Source: Pilaira anomala
Lineage: Eukaryota; Mucoromycota; Mucoromycetes; Mucorales; Mucoraceae
DNA: 64,000 bases
Reading direction: 5' to 3'
Assembly: GCA_025716855.1 (NCBI GenBank)
Contig: JAIXMQ010000012.1
Span: 62,001-126,000 of the forward strand
Positions 48,130 through 58,602 of this stretch are shown piece by piece; within the stretch, counting starts at the first letter, position 1; every line of letters starts with the position of its first letter. Made by a program: the position numbers and the translations under genes. The notes under the pieces were generated by a model. It did not search any database, was not told the origin of the DNA, and was given only the letters and a program-made list of their open reading frames with translations.

Positions 48130-48610
48130 TTAAGATTCATCTTGCAAGTTATCAAGCTTTTGTTTCTTGGATCTCGATTCGGTGTTAGAAACAGTGTCCA
48201 ATTCTCTTTTTAAGTAATTATTTTCCAATTTAACTCGTTCCAATTCAGCTTTAAACATTTCAACTTGTCTATTAAGCTCACTAATTGCTTGATCTGTTAA
48301 TAATTTCTCAAGTGTCCATTTTTCCAATGTAGCCGCTTCATTATCTTTCAATTGTCGAATATAAGTTGCGGCACGACTCAGAATTGATCCTTTATTCTTT
48401 TCACAACCAGGAACTATCCGGGCAATCTCATTAATACCTTCATTAATGTTTTCACGACGTCTTCTTTCAACTTGTTTGTGATTTTCACGACGTTGTCTAT
48501 GCCATTCCTCTGATCCTACAGCAGGCTTTTCTTCAACTTCAGTGGATGTTACTTGTTGAACTTGATTTTGGGATTGAGGCTGAGGAGATTGAGTTTGTTG
48601 TTGTTGTTGT

Positions 48611-48645
<35 letters not shown>

Positions 48646-49117
48646 TTGATGTTGCTCTTGATGTTGCTCTTGTTGCTTCTCTTGTTGATGCTGTTGGTTA
48701 TCGGATTCGCTAAAAGATTCATCATTACTGCCGCGACTCAATCGCATGGATTGATGCAGCGCTTCTAAAGAGGCATTTTGCTGTGGTGTGATAGTTGCCC
48801 TGTTAAATACTTGATTTTTAGTTGGACCGATAAAATTACAATATATTTATTCCTTACCAAATCTCATTATCTACAGAACCATAAGTGGTCGCCGGGTTTG
48901 TACTTTCTGTTGACTTGTTGGGAACAACTTCGGTTGGTGCTTCTGAATCACAGTCTTCTTGCTTAGCAACTATTTCCTATTTTTTTTTGGGGGGGGAGGG
49001 GGGCAATGTTTAGCCTTTCCTTTTCTTTTATTAGCTTATCGTATTTTCATGTACCTGAGTTGAGATGCTTAAACGACAAGCTGGGTCAGTAACTGGTTGA
49101 GATTGTTGATCAGACAT
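48130..49117 (-). CDS. CBF1: Cbf1-type bHLH-leucine zipper transcription factor
   Basis: Three exons: 49117 to about 49055 (MSDQQSQPVTDP), about 48976-48858, and about 48799-48130. The disordered N-terminus has a long Gln run (CAG/CAA repeats about 48597-48650). The bHLH is GSEEWHRQRRENHKQVERRR, RENINEGINEIARIVPGCEK, NKGSILSRAATYIRQLKDNE. It is followed by a leucine zipper (ISELNRQVEMFKAELERVKL). The HKQVERRRRENI basic region has the His-Glu-Arg contacts for CACGTG, and the EWHRQRRENHK lead-in is that of Cbf1. Cbf1 works with Met4/Met28-type bZIP partners at sulfur genes, binds CDEI at yeast point centromeres and affects chromatin. The second intron (about 48977-49054) contains a G-rich run with one A. 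Confidence 0.87.
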
Positions 49118-49800
49118 AACTTTTTTTTTTCAGATGATAAATACAACAGGGAAAAAAAATAGAAAGCGGTAAAGAATACAGATGAACTATAAGTACATGA
49201 TAAAATAAAAAAATTGAAAGTTAGAAAAAGTGGTTAAAATAAACAAAAGGATAGAGAAGTTGCATTGGAAGCTATATGATAGTGTGCCTTTTTATATATA
49301 TATACGTTATTCTATCTTAGTTTATTATGCTATTGTTAGCTGGGCTTATTTTCAATATCCAACTTCTCGTGACTTTGTGACGTTTTAGCGTATTACTCAC
49401 CTGACTTGGGTTGGAAGGATAAAAGAGGTTGAAAATAAAGAAAAATAAAAAAAAAATATTATTATATGTCTTACGCGTTACTATTGGCCAACTCCTGAAA
49501 GTAAGTAAGCAAGTCACGTGATGATGTCATAATAGCGCTGATTGGCTGTTTTGAATATACTTTATTACATTATTTATGCGAAAATTTAAAAATACAAAAA
49601 ATACAAAAATATGTCAAATTTCGAAAGGTAATTGTCGGGCAAATCAGGGCCAGTTATCAAACATTCACCTTTTAGGTTCAAGCAAAAGATAAAAGAGTAT
49701 TTATTTTAAATTAGTAGCAAAAACTAGTGCTAGGAATGAACTTTCCAGAATGAATTTAGATTCCAATATACATATTTTTATTAATTATTATTTTATGTAG
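49118..49800. other. Upstream region of the Cbf1-like gene
   Basis: Holds the E-box/CRE pair (49513-49530) and AT-rich DNA. It shows no kinase catalytic sequence, although the kinase tail begins directly downstream. Confidence 0.5.
49515..49520. promoter_or_regulatory. Cbf1-type E-box upstream of the Cbf1-like gene
   Basis: GTCACGTGAT at 49513-49522 contains CACGTG in the full RTCACRTG context, followed directly by TGATGTCAT, a CRE-like bZIP half-palindrome. It lies about 400 bp upstream of the Cbf1-like start, so autoregulation, or joint control by bHLH and bZIP, is possible. Confidence 0.45.
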
Positions 49801-50123
49801 CTGTTGACCCGTGATCCAAAGAAGAGATTAGATGCTGGACCATCTGACGCAGCTGAAATCAAAGAACATCTATTTTTCTTGAGTGTGAATTGGGATGATA
49901 TGCTCGCTAAGTGTGTTCCTCCTCCTTTCTGTCCCTCTCTATTAGTGGGCCCTTAGATACCTCGAAGTTTGATGAAGAGTTTACTCGTGAAAGGCCTGCT
50001 TTAACTCCAATTAAAAGAGTTTTAAACCGTGTAGAGCAGCAAGAGTTTCAAAATTTCTCTTATGTTGGACCAAAACGTGTTGTCAAAGATGCACATCCAG
50101 TGGTGGCGCCAGACGATTTCTAA
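49801..50123 (+). pseudogene. C-terminal relic of an AGC-type protein kinase
   Basis: The frame from 49801 reads [20 protein letters not shown], then [20 protein letters not shown] and PPFCPSL. This is the end of a kinase domain (subdomain XI R) running into an AGC tail. At about 49945-49950 the frame shifts by one base, after which [40 protein letters not shown] give the turn motif (TP) and hydrophobic motif (FQNFSY). No catalytic domain (GxGxxG, HRD, DFG) lies in the 680 bp upstream, so the gene is 5'-truncated and frameshifted. A 36-nt intron at the break would remove the PPF segment and is too short. The tail resembles PKC/PKN-type kinases, but the subfamily is uncertain. Confidence 0.75.
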
Positions 50124-50213
50124 TATGGTCCCTAGAGAAAGGAGGAAGATAGTCTCATCGTATAATGTATAAATGGAAAGCCAAACTGAAAGATAATTTT
50201 GTTGTGTATTTTT

Positions 50214-50490
50214 TTCTGTAGCTTCATCCAGTTGTTGAGCAATTTGATTAGCTAGTTGATGTTCTACTGGAGATGATCGTCTAGAAGATGTATCTAAAGC
50301 TTTAATTCGGGATATCTCAGTTTGATACTGCTCTTGCAGACGCTGAATACGATTTTGAGAGGTTTTGTTATAGCCACGAGAAAATCTTTCACATGTATCT
50401 TGGAAAGCTCGCTTAAAAGATTCCCATAGATCTGCTGGAGTAACTCCAGTTTTATCAAGACCAGTCTCTGTAAAAAAAAAAAAAGGCAGT
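50214..50490 (-). mobile_element. LINE-like retrotransposon fragment (linker before reverse transcriptase)
   Basis: The minus-strand frame reads TGVTPADLWESFKRAFQDTC, ERFSRGYNKTSQNRIQRLQE, QYQTEISRIKALDTSSRRSS. LINE-1 type ORF2 proteins carry such a helical Trp-x-x-Phe-Lys ... basic ... Leu-x-x-Glu linker between endonuclease and reverse transcriptase. Neither endonuclease nor reverse transcriptase motifs are present here, so this would be a small internal remnant. The frame continues into the antisense of the kinase relic and is not meaningful there. The alternative is a fragment of an unknown host gene. Confidence 0.4.
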
Positions 50491-51035
50491 GATGACATCT
50501 TTTAAAATTGATGAATTTGTCATTCCAAAAATAAAGGATTAATTAGCTTGTAATTGAAAAAACGGTTGTTAAGAGCCTATTTATCTGAAGTATCTGAATT
50601 CATAGATCTTAATTTGAAGCGATATAGCAATGTTTTCTGGAACAGAAATTTCATTACAAAATAAATTTAAGATGCTGCTAACCAACAACAAATTTCGTTG
50701 ATACTTTGAGCTATCCGTAAGGTATATATATATATTCAAATCTATTTTCTTTTCAAAGTTTTTCCTTCTTTCATAATTCATTTTTTTATTTAAAAAAAAA
50801 TGACACAGTTTAAGTCGGCGCGACCTTAGAACCACATTCAATTGGCAGATAAAGATTATGCAAATCAAAAAGCCACCATATTGCCTAGTCACAACAGTAA
50901 AAGCAGGCGGGTTTTGGGTGCTACTTTGAAAAAAAAAAAAAAAAAAAAAAAAAAGTAATAAAAAGGTCCAAAGTTTATTTACAATATAATTTTTTCTTTA
51001 TAGATCTTAAATCTCTTCAAACAAATAAATTCAAA
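50491..51035. other. Intergenic upstream of NSR1
   Basis: Only an A-run (about 50930-50954) and the probable promoter/leader of the nucleolin gene are visible. The leader shortly before 51036 is T/C-rich. Confidence 0.5.
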
Positions 51036-52075
51036 ATGGGAAAAACTGTTGCTCAAGTTAAGTCTGAAGAAATTACCGAGTCTAGCTCTGGTTCTGAACA
51101 ATCCTCTGCTGAAGAGTCCTCTGCTGAAGAAGAGTCTGGTGCCGAAGATAACAAGCGTGCTCGTTCTGACAGCGAAGAAGAAGAGAATGACGAGGAAGAG
51201 GAAGAACAACATCCCAAAAAGATTGTCAAGGTTGAAGAAGTCATCAAGAAGACTTTCGGTGCTGAAGGGGCCACTGTCTGGGTAGGTCAACTTAGTTACG
51301 AAGCCAAGGCTGAAGACGTCAAGGAACATTTTAGCCAATGTGGTGAAATTGTTGATGTTAGACTCCGTACTGATTATGAAACTGGTCGCTCCAAGGGTTT
51401 TGCTTATGTCGATTTCGCCAATGAAGATGGTAAGACTGAAGCTATGAAGTTGGATGGTTCTGAATTTATGGGTCGTACCATCAAGGTTGATAATGCTACT
51501 CCTGCCACTCCCCGTGGTAAAGATACTAACTTTGGTCCCAAGACTGATACCGTATTCATGGCCAACTTGGCTCACGATTTAGATGAAGATTCCGTCCGTC
51601 AAGCTTTCGAAAAGTTTGGTACCATTGTAGGTGAAGTTCGTTTACCTGTCAACAGAGATACCGGTAAGATTCGTGGTATTGGTTATGTTCAATTCGAAAC
51701 CGAAGATCAAGCTGAAGCTGCTGTTAAAGGAATGAACGGTGTCAGCATCGAAGGTCGTCCTATTAGAACCGATTTCTCCGGTGGAGATGATTCTTCCAGA
51801 GGTATGTAAAATTATTTAGTTTCCTGGAATCGAATATTAATTTTTTTTTTTTTATAGTTGGTGGCGGTCGTGGCGGTCGTGGTGGTCGTGGCGGTTTCGG
51901 TGGAGGCCGTGGTGGCGGACGTGGTGGCTTCGGTGGAGATCGTGGAGGTCGCGGTGGTCGTGGTGGCTTCGGTGGTCGTGGTGGAGGCCGTGGTGGCGGA
52001 CGTGGTGGCTTCGGTGGTGACCGTGGAGGCCGTGGTGGTTTCCGTGGTGGTGACCGTGGAAGAGGACGTTATTAA
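51036..52075 (+). CDS. NSR1: Nucleolin/Nsr1/Gar2-like protein (acidic N-terminus, two RRMs, RGG tail)
   Basis: Two exons (51036 to about 51801, about 51858-52075). The N-terminus has Ser/Glu blocks (SSGSEQSSAEESSAEEESGA) typical of CK2 substrates, and KRARSDSEEEEND. RRM1: TVWVGQLSYEAKAEDVKEHF, SKGFAYVDFANEDGK. RRM2: TVFMANLAHDLDEDSVRQAF, IRGIGYVQFETEDQAEAAV. Exon 2 encodes an almost pure GGRGGRGGFGG/GDRGG tail ending RGRGRY. Nsr1/Gar2 acts in the nucleolus in 18S rRNA processing and pre-rRNA packaging. Codon use is strongly biased to C-ending codons relative to neighbours (ACC, GTC, TTC), as expected for a highly expressed gene. The antisense frames over the RGG region are shadows. Confidence 0.93.
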
Positions 52076-55003
52076 ACTTCTTTTCATTCATCCTCCCTCC
52101 CCTTTCATTTTATTTTACTGTATAGCATCAAAATTGTAATTTTATATTATTTTTTTCGTTTTTTATTCATTTTCCCAACCCCCTTTGTTAAATATCACAT
52201 TTTATAATCTAGAAATAAAACTATTCACTACCTGTGTGAATAAGTAATAATCATATATTAAACCATTGTCTTGTAATCATTTACTATTGTTATTTTATTA
52301 TTTTTGTTAAATGGTTCTCAGTTTCAAACTTCAAAAATTCAGTTACAACGTTTAGTAAATGCAAAATATTCAAGCGAGAAATAAATCGTTCTACATATAA
52401 ACATTTCTGGTTTTTATGTGTAAGATATTTTAGTTATTTCAAATTTTTAATTAGAAAAAAAAGTTTACTGCAAGGGAAAATTGATTATTACAGATACTAA
52501 GTACCTGTCACAGAAAAGAAGGGGAAAAAGTTAACCTTCTCAGGGTATTTGGCTAAAATGTAATACTTTCAATGTTTCAATTTTCTTTTAAGGTTAATAC
52601 AAAAAGCTATACTCGCCCAGAGAAGTCTTGAATTTAAGAAGCAATAAACATTAATGGAAATGACGCTTGTGTTTATTTATTATATTTTATGATTAAAAGA
52701 ACATGTTTACCGCGGCACAAGAGAACACATGAGTAGCGGAATAACCCCTTTTTCAAATACCAAGTTAGGAAGTACACGTAGTGCGATATTAGATACAGGA
52801 AACTTTATTAAAAAGTAATCACAGCAGCAATGCTTGGCGGTGAAATATTCCTGCAAGTGAGAACTACGTTTCTGTATGTTATGGCGCCAAGAAGTCAGTT
52901 TAACACACAATAAAAAAAAAAAAAAAAAAAAAAAGATAATAAACATTATAAAAAAGGAGTAAATTACAAGATATCAACTAATGCTAACCCTGAAGTAGAC
53001 TATTGTTTTACAAAATAACAAAAGGTTCATTGATCGATCGATGGCACTTTTTTATTACCAGTTAGAAATAGATAATTTGTTGGGGGGAGGAAGGGAAGCG
53101 CCTTTTTTCTATTCTTTTGCCGCCTTTTTCCTTTCTTAAAGACCAACCAAATAACTTTAAAATACATTCGATATTTGATCAAACAATCTTCAATAAGGTT
53201 GGTACTGTAATTACTAATGACAGGAATTTTTTTGGGGGAATTCCCATAGTGTTGGTTTGTGCTTTTGATGTTACTCCCATATTAAGCTTTTACTTGCATT
53301 ATAAAAAAGAAAGTATTTCACTCAACTTCTTAATCAAATGTATCAAAAAAGAATTTACATGTATTAAATCCTAGTTAACATAACTTCGTCTTGCTTTATA
53401 TATATTATTTTAAATGAGTTTATATATTATTTCTGCAAATAATAAATATTAAATTTTTCAGTGTACCTTTTTCTAAACTCATTTTTTCCCTGTCCATTTG
53501 TACAAAAAAGAAAAAAATAAAAAAACCTTATTAAATACAAATCTTATTGGACAGTTGCCGATAGAAATATGAAGAATCGGGCATACGCAATACTGGAAAG
53601 TTGATATGTAACGATACTCACGAATTTCGTTTATAAATAATAAGGAGTGAAACGTCTATTTAATGCTACAAATAAAAAGTGGGGCTGTGTATGACGTATG
53701 AATATGCATTTAAATGTGAAAACCATGCATCATTTTATTTTCCTTTTTAAAAAAAAAAATCTTGACAAGACAAGAGCTGTCATGAAAACAAAAAGAAAAA
53801 GAATTGAGTTACCTTGTTTTTTTGGGGGCTGCGTAATACAAAGTTTCAAATCAGCATGTTTTAGCCCCTCGTAATGACCTCGACCATTATTTAGATAATA
53901 GGTAAGACATTTTGTTTTTCTTTTAGGCAAAATGCTTTCGGAATAGTGTAGCTTTACATAAAAGTTATGAAAAATAGACCCCGTTCAATCTAATAATAGA
54001 GTAAATAGTTAAGATGGAAATGAACTTCGATGGTTACCTATGTACGAGATTATATAGTTGTTTATTGTGACCAGAACCTCGATATTATGTTTCTAAGCCA
54101 AAGACAGTGCGACATTATAATAACTAACATACATACAAAAAGAAAGAATATCTTTTAGAAGTATATACAGATCCGTTAGTCAAATGCTTTAGCTACTGCA
54201 TAATGTATGTATAGAGAATTACTACAGTTTGTAAACAAATTGCGTTATGTGAATGTTATCAAAATCTTACGACGCTAATAATTAAAATGGAGCAATACTA
54301 TTTACCGAAATCCGGTATATCATTTGGATCTCATTTTAGTGTACAATAATGTAGCTTAAATATTGTTACTGGCCCTCAGAATTGCTATACATTTTAACTT
54401 TATTAAGTATACAAATGATAAGTATTATCAGCGGCTTCGGTGGAAACTATAACCGGAAGCTTCCCTGTAGACAAACAAAGTCTGAGACAACGTTTTAAAT
54501 CAATCACGTTATTTCTAGTTTCTGGACCTTTTGTCTTTTTTTTTTTGAATAATGTAAGTTTTTTTTTTATCTTTCATAAAGACGATTATTGATATATTGG
54601 TGAAATAATTAACTAGTCTTACAAGACTTGTAGTCGTACTTTTATAGATGTATTCCGACGTATGACTTACGATAAAGAAAAACATGCTGAAAAAAGGAGA
54701 GGATATAACTCTTTGAAATTAATAATTAAGACGTGTGAATAATTCTAGAAAAGTAGTGATTGGAACGACAAGCTGGTAACCCATTCAAAAAATGGAAATT
54801 ATTCCTGAGGATATAAATTCAATTACATGAAAAAACAATACGTGAATAGGAGTTTGTGGTTTTGGAGAGAGAGAAAATGTCTTTTTTTAGTAACAGCAAA
54901 TAACTATAACAGCTACTAAGACAAATAAAGATCTATGGCTTAAACAATATAAGGGAATATATGAGAATGAGAAACAGAAACCAAGAGTGATTTTTTTTTA
55001 TTG
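52076..55003. other. 2.9-kb gene-poor region
   Basis: No convincing gene in either strand. It holds A/T runs (for example 52915-52934), a GGGGGGAGGAAGGG stretch near 53081-53094, and only short frames. One plus-strand stretch at about 54430-54545 (VETITGSFPVDKQSLRQRFK) is open for some 50 codons but has no start or splice partner and was not called. An old, unrecognisable gene or mobile-element remnant is possible. Confidence 0.55.
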
Positions 55004-56311
55004 TTATGATTTTGAAATGGTTCTTAATCGTCGCGGACTCCAATATCTTGTCCATTGGCTGGTATTAATTAATAAATCTTTTAAATCTAATACACGAACT
55101 TGTAACTCGCGAAAAGGAATGCCATGTTCATTACTAGACCAGCGATCTAGACTTTCATTCGTCACCTCAGCTTCGTCCCAAATGACTTCGCCATTTTCTT
55201 GTGGCAAAGCCGGTTTTAACCAGGCTATTTGGGTCCTTAGACTCGAAATCATGACATTACAAACTGCAATATACAATACGCGACACGTACCGGCGGTTGT
55301 AACAAGAGAAGGTATATCATGGCACAGAGTAGAAAAAATTGTTTCTAGTATCTCTAACGGTAAATCTGCAAGTGACCTTTGCTTATTTGTTTGTTTATTT
55401 TTAACATTGAAATCGTCTCTTGCGTCTTTATTGACCAAACTAAGGGAAGAAGTTGAAGGTAGGATGGATTGTCCAGAAACACGTACACCAGGGGGATGGG
55501 TGGATACCAAGGTGGCTGTAACTAAATTACCAGACAAGCACTTTGCAATTCTTCTTTTTAATTGATTTATAGCTTCGTGTGAATCATGTATACAAATAAT
55601 GCCTTTCGATTCTAATTTACATCTCTCTTCTTTTAATCTCCTTAATAAGAACTGATGAAAATAATGGCCTGGTCCTCGACCTATATAAATTGGATCGACT
55701 GATAAAGTACCTTTGCTGACTTCTAGAATAGCAGGCATAATCTCTTCATCGCATATATGAACTTTTAAAGCTTTAGCTAACTGAATAGCCTGATCGCCAG
55801 CTATAAATGGATAGTCCAAAAATGGCGTATTCTGTTGTATTTCTCTCACTTGAGTGTTGGTGCCAGGACATATAATGATGAAGTAAGCGTCTAGTTTTAA
55901 TAGTAGTCGAAAGAACTAAAATAAGGTTAATTTTTTAATATTTCTGTATTACACATCTGAGACAAGACCTACTCTTTTGCGTATAGTATCTATTTTCCAT
56001 TCTTGTAAAGTAAAAGGGTCAGACAAGCTATTGTTATCTGGATCCAAGCCATACACATTCAATATTCTTAGAAGTTGAGGGCAAACAGGACACGTAGTAT
56101 TCTTTAAAGTGATAAGTATCAAGTGATGACTAGCAGCAAGTGTTTCCACATCAACTTGCTTATTCTATTGAACATTGTCGACATTAACTTCAAGATGCAT
56201 AATTTTTTTCAGTTTTCTTCTATTTTATACCTCTACGTCAATCAAATCCATTCGTGGAAAAGTCCTCGGGGTAGTAGTCATAGTTTGAAATACATCAAAA
56301 TCATCGTCCAT
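55004..56311 (-). CDS. Thioredoxin/peroxiredoxin-like domain fused to an F-box
   Basis: Three exons: 56311 to about 56232 (MDDDFDVFQTMTTTPRTFPR), about 56165-55955, and about 55918-55004. Residues about 30-220 have a thioredoxin-like order: DVETLAASHHLILITLKNTT, then the CPVC site in NTTCPVCPQLLRILN, then FFRLLLKLDAYFIIICPGTN, then DYPFIAGDQAIQLAKALKVH and an IYIGRGPGHYF segment. After a low-complexity linker (NKQTNKQ) comes an F-box: RSLADLPLEILETIFSTLCH, then VTTAGTCRVLYIAVCNVM. It ends LRTISKS. The exons join at GT..AG sites in frame and the linker exon is continuous, so the fusion is not an artefact of gene calling. Expected role: a redox-linked SCF substrate receptor, by inference only. 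Confidence 0.75.
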
Positions 56312-56698
56312 TTTTAGAGTCGAGGTGAAATAGTAAAAGTTTAAAAAAAAAAGCCTGTATTTTTTATTTGGGTTCCACTTGTGGAATTATATAAAAAATA
56401 GACCTAGTAAGCTTTTTTATTGGATAAAAGGTTTTTTTCGTTTTGTACATATAATTGGAAGTATAATTTGTAGAACTTTCTATGGGAATAAGGGGGGAAT
56501 AGAAGAACAGAAGAACAAAATATTTATAAAAGGACAGACCAAAAAATCAGTGTTGAAAGAGTAATAAAAAAGAATGGTGGAACCTGTAGATATAATAGTA
56601 ATGAAGAAAAAAAAATCAAGGGCATATATATATATATAAAGATATGTAACAGGTAAGGATAGTTTTAAAGGACGTAAGAGAAATGTAAGGAAAGTAGA
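56312..56698. other. Intergenic
   Basis: Short A/T-rich gap between the F-box fusion and the zinc-finger gene with a (TA)n at about 56625-56638. The small plus-strand frame at 56379 is judged fortuitous. Confidence 0.5.
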
Positions 56699-57283
56699 TT
56701 AGTTTAACAAGTTTTTCACTTCTAAAGCTGGTGCTCGGGCCTCTTTAGGTTTTAAGCGACGATAGGTTGTTGGTTCGATATTGGGAGACATACTTCCACG
56801 AGGGGAAGAAGAAGCAGAGGATGAAGAAGATGAAGAGGAATAACACATGGAAGGAAAAGTGTTGTAATGCATATGACCTTCGTCAATAATTTCACTATAT
56901 GTTTCATCTGTTCTCTTCATTAATTTCTCAAGGTATCCATGTCTTTCTTGAGATGTCAAGCGGCGTTTTACATGAGAAGGTCTATGAACACGCAAATGCC
57001 TTCTCAAGTTACTTATAACAGCAAAACGGCTTCCACAACCAGGACTATGTGCATAAAAAAATTAGTTAAATTACATGAGGCGTTTTTTGAATACTTACAT
57101 ATCGCAGCCATGAGGTCGTTCACCAGTGTGAGTGTAAACATGTGTCTTTAATGCACTAGGACGTGTAAAGTTTTTGGAACACTCTTTGCATTCGTATCTT
57201 TTTCCATTAGTTGGAGGTTTTCTTGAAGAGTCTGTAAATGCTTGATCATTAAATGGTGGCGGATGATTTTCAAATTTTGACAT
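56699..57283 (-). CDS. Small C2H2 zinc-finger transcription factor, two fingers
   Basis: Two exons (57283 to about 57100, about 57045-56699). Finger 1: [20 protein letters not shown] with THTGERP linker. Finger 2 spans the intron: [21 protein letters not shown] followed by RVH. The TGERP linker and the CxxxxC-form second finger are typical of DNA-binding fungal factors. The tail contains [20 protein letters not shown], a Ser run ([14 protein letters not shown]) and [12 protein letters not shown]. The N-terminus is short, so it is not Msn2/Mig1-sized. The target is unknown. The tail lacks a recognised activation or repression motif. Confidence 0.8.
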
Positions 57284-58602
57284 TTTTTTAAATGCATAAA
57301 ATGTAATAAAAAAAATTAAAAAAGATAAAAAAAGGTAAAAAAAAAAAAATTAAAGTCTAAAATCTCGAATATTTATACAGAAATAGAAAAGGGAGAGAAG
57401 AAAAAGGAAATGTACAGTTGGGGGTATGATAGCTGGGGGTCATAGTAATCGATCGGCATATATATATATAAATATATATATATATGTGTGTATATATTTA
57501 TATAAGATATGGGTATATATGTATATATCGGTCTGCGCGTGTGTATATTGTTTTTACTTGTTACATAGAATATAAAGAAAATAACAAAATAAAAAACTTT
57601 CGGAGTTGTGGAATAAACAAGATGGGAACATCACATTGTAGCAAAAAAAAAATAAAAAGAAAGAGGTCAATAATGGTACAAGAATAAAATCAGGCAAATT
57701 TTATCTCAGGCTTTTTTTGAAAATCGATATTCTTTTTCATCTTCCCCCCTACCCTCCCCCCTAGAACGGTGATTAAAATGAAGTGTCAAAGACGAATAAG
57801 GCATAGATAAAAATAAAAAGATTAGCCCAATCGGATATACAGCTTTTGTTCCTGATTTTTTCAAGGTTTATCCTCCTTTGAGACCATCCTTTGTAGGATC
57901 AAGTTTTTTTTTTTTAAAAAAAAAAATCTTGTAATACCCAATTTTATAGTTTCTCGAACCGTTATACAGAATCCAAGTATTATTTTTCTTATTTATGTTT
58001 GATAAAAAAGATGTTAATCATATTGAAAATGAGATAGAATAAAAAGTCTGTCATGTCTTGAAACTCGGTGATACTCGACAAAATGGGGGGTATATTTATT
58101 ATTATTATTTATTTTCGTCAGGGAATTTTTTTTAAAAAAAAACCCGTCTGAGAGTGTTATTCATTCACTGATTTCAATACATTGGCCTGACTGGTTGGAG
58201 TTTTAATCAGTATTAAAAAAAAATCGATTATTAAACATATGACTTGATATAGTTATATACAAACAAAAACAAAATTATACCGTATACATTCATCTAAGTT
58301 TTAGATAGTATCATCTTACAAGTATATAAAATATGGTTTAGAAATCGAGTAATAGTAACACTAGAACTGCTGAACATGTCTACAAATTAAATTATATTTT
58401 TATAATACTTTTTATTTTCTTTTTTCGCGACAAAAAATGGTAAGAGGCTTTGGCTTTTGATGTTACAGTAATAAGCGCAGGCAGTTATTTATAATTGAAA
58501 TGCAACAAATGTTAATGATCGGAAAACTTTCTTTATTAGACTTTGAAGTTGGTGTTACTGGTTTACTTTTCAGGTTGCACAGCCGAGTAATACTTAAAGG
58601 TT
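57284..58602. other. Intergenic, AT-rich with (TA)n
   Basis: Upstream of the C2H2 gene and 3' flank of the MFS gene. TA-rich repeats at 57459-57530, A/T runs, no coding sequence recognised. Confidence 0.6.

Noticed and set aside
48553..48768. Leu-run open frame antisense to the Cbf1-like gene
   Set aside because: Produced by the CAG/CAA glutamine repeat read backwards.
51858..52139. Val-rich plus and His/Thr-rich minus frames over the NSR1 RGG tail
   Set aside because: Shadows of the GGTCGTGGTGGC-type repeat in other frames.
53117..53374. 85-codon plus-strand frame in the gene-poor region
   Set aside because: No domain, no start context, AT-driven composition.
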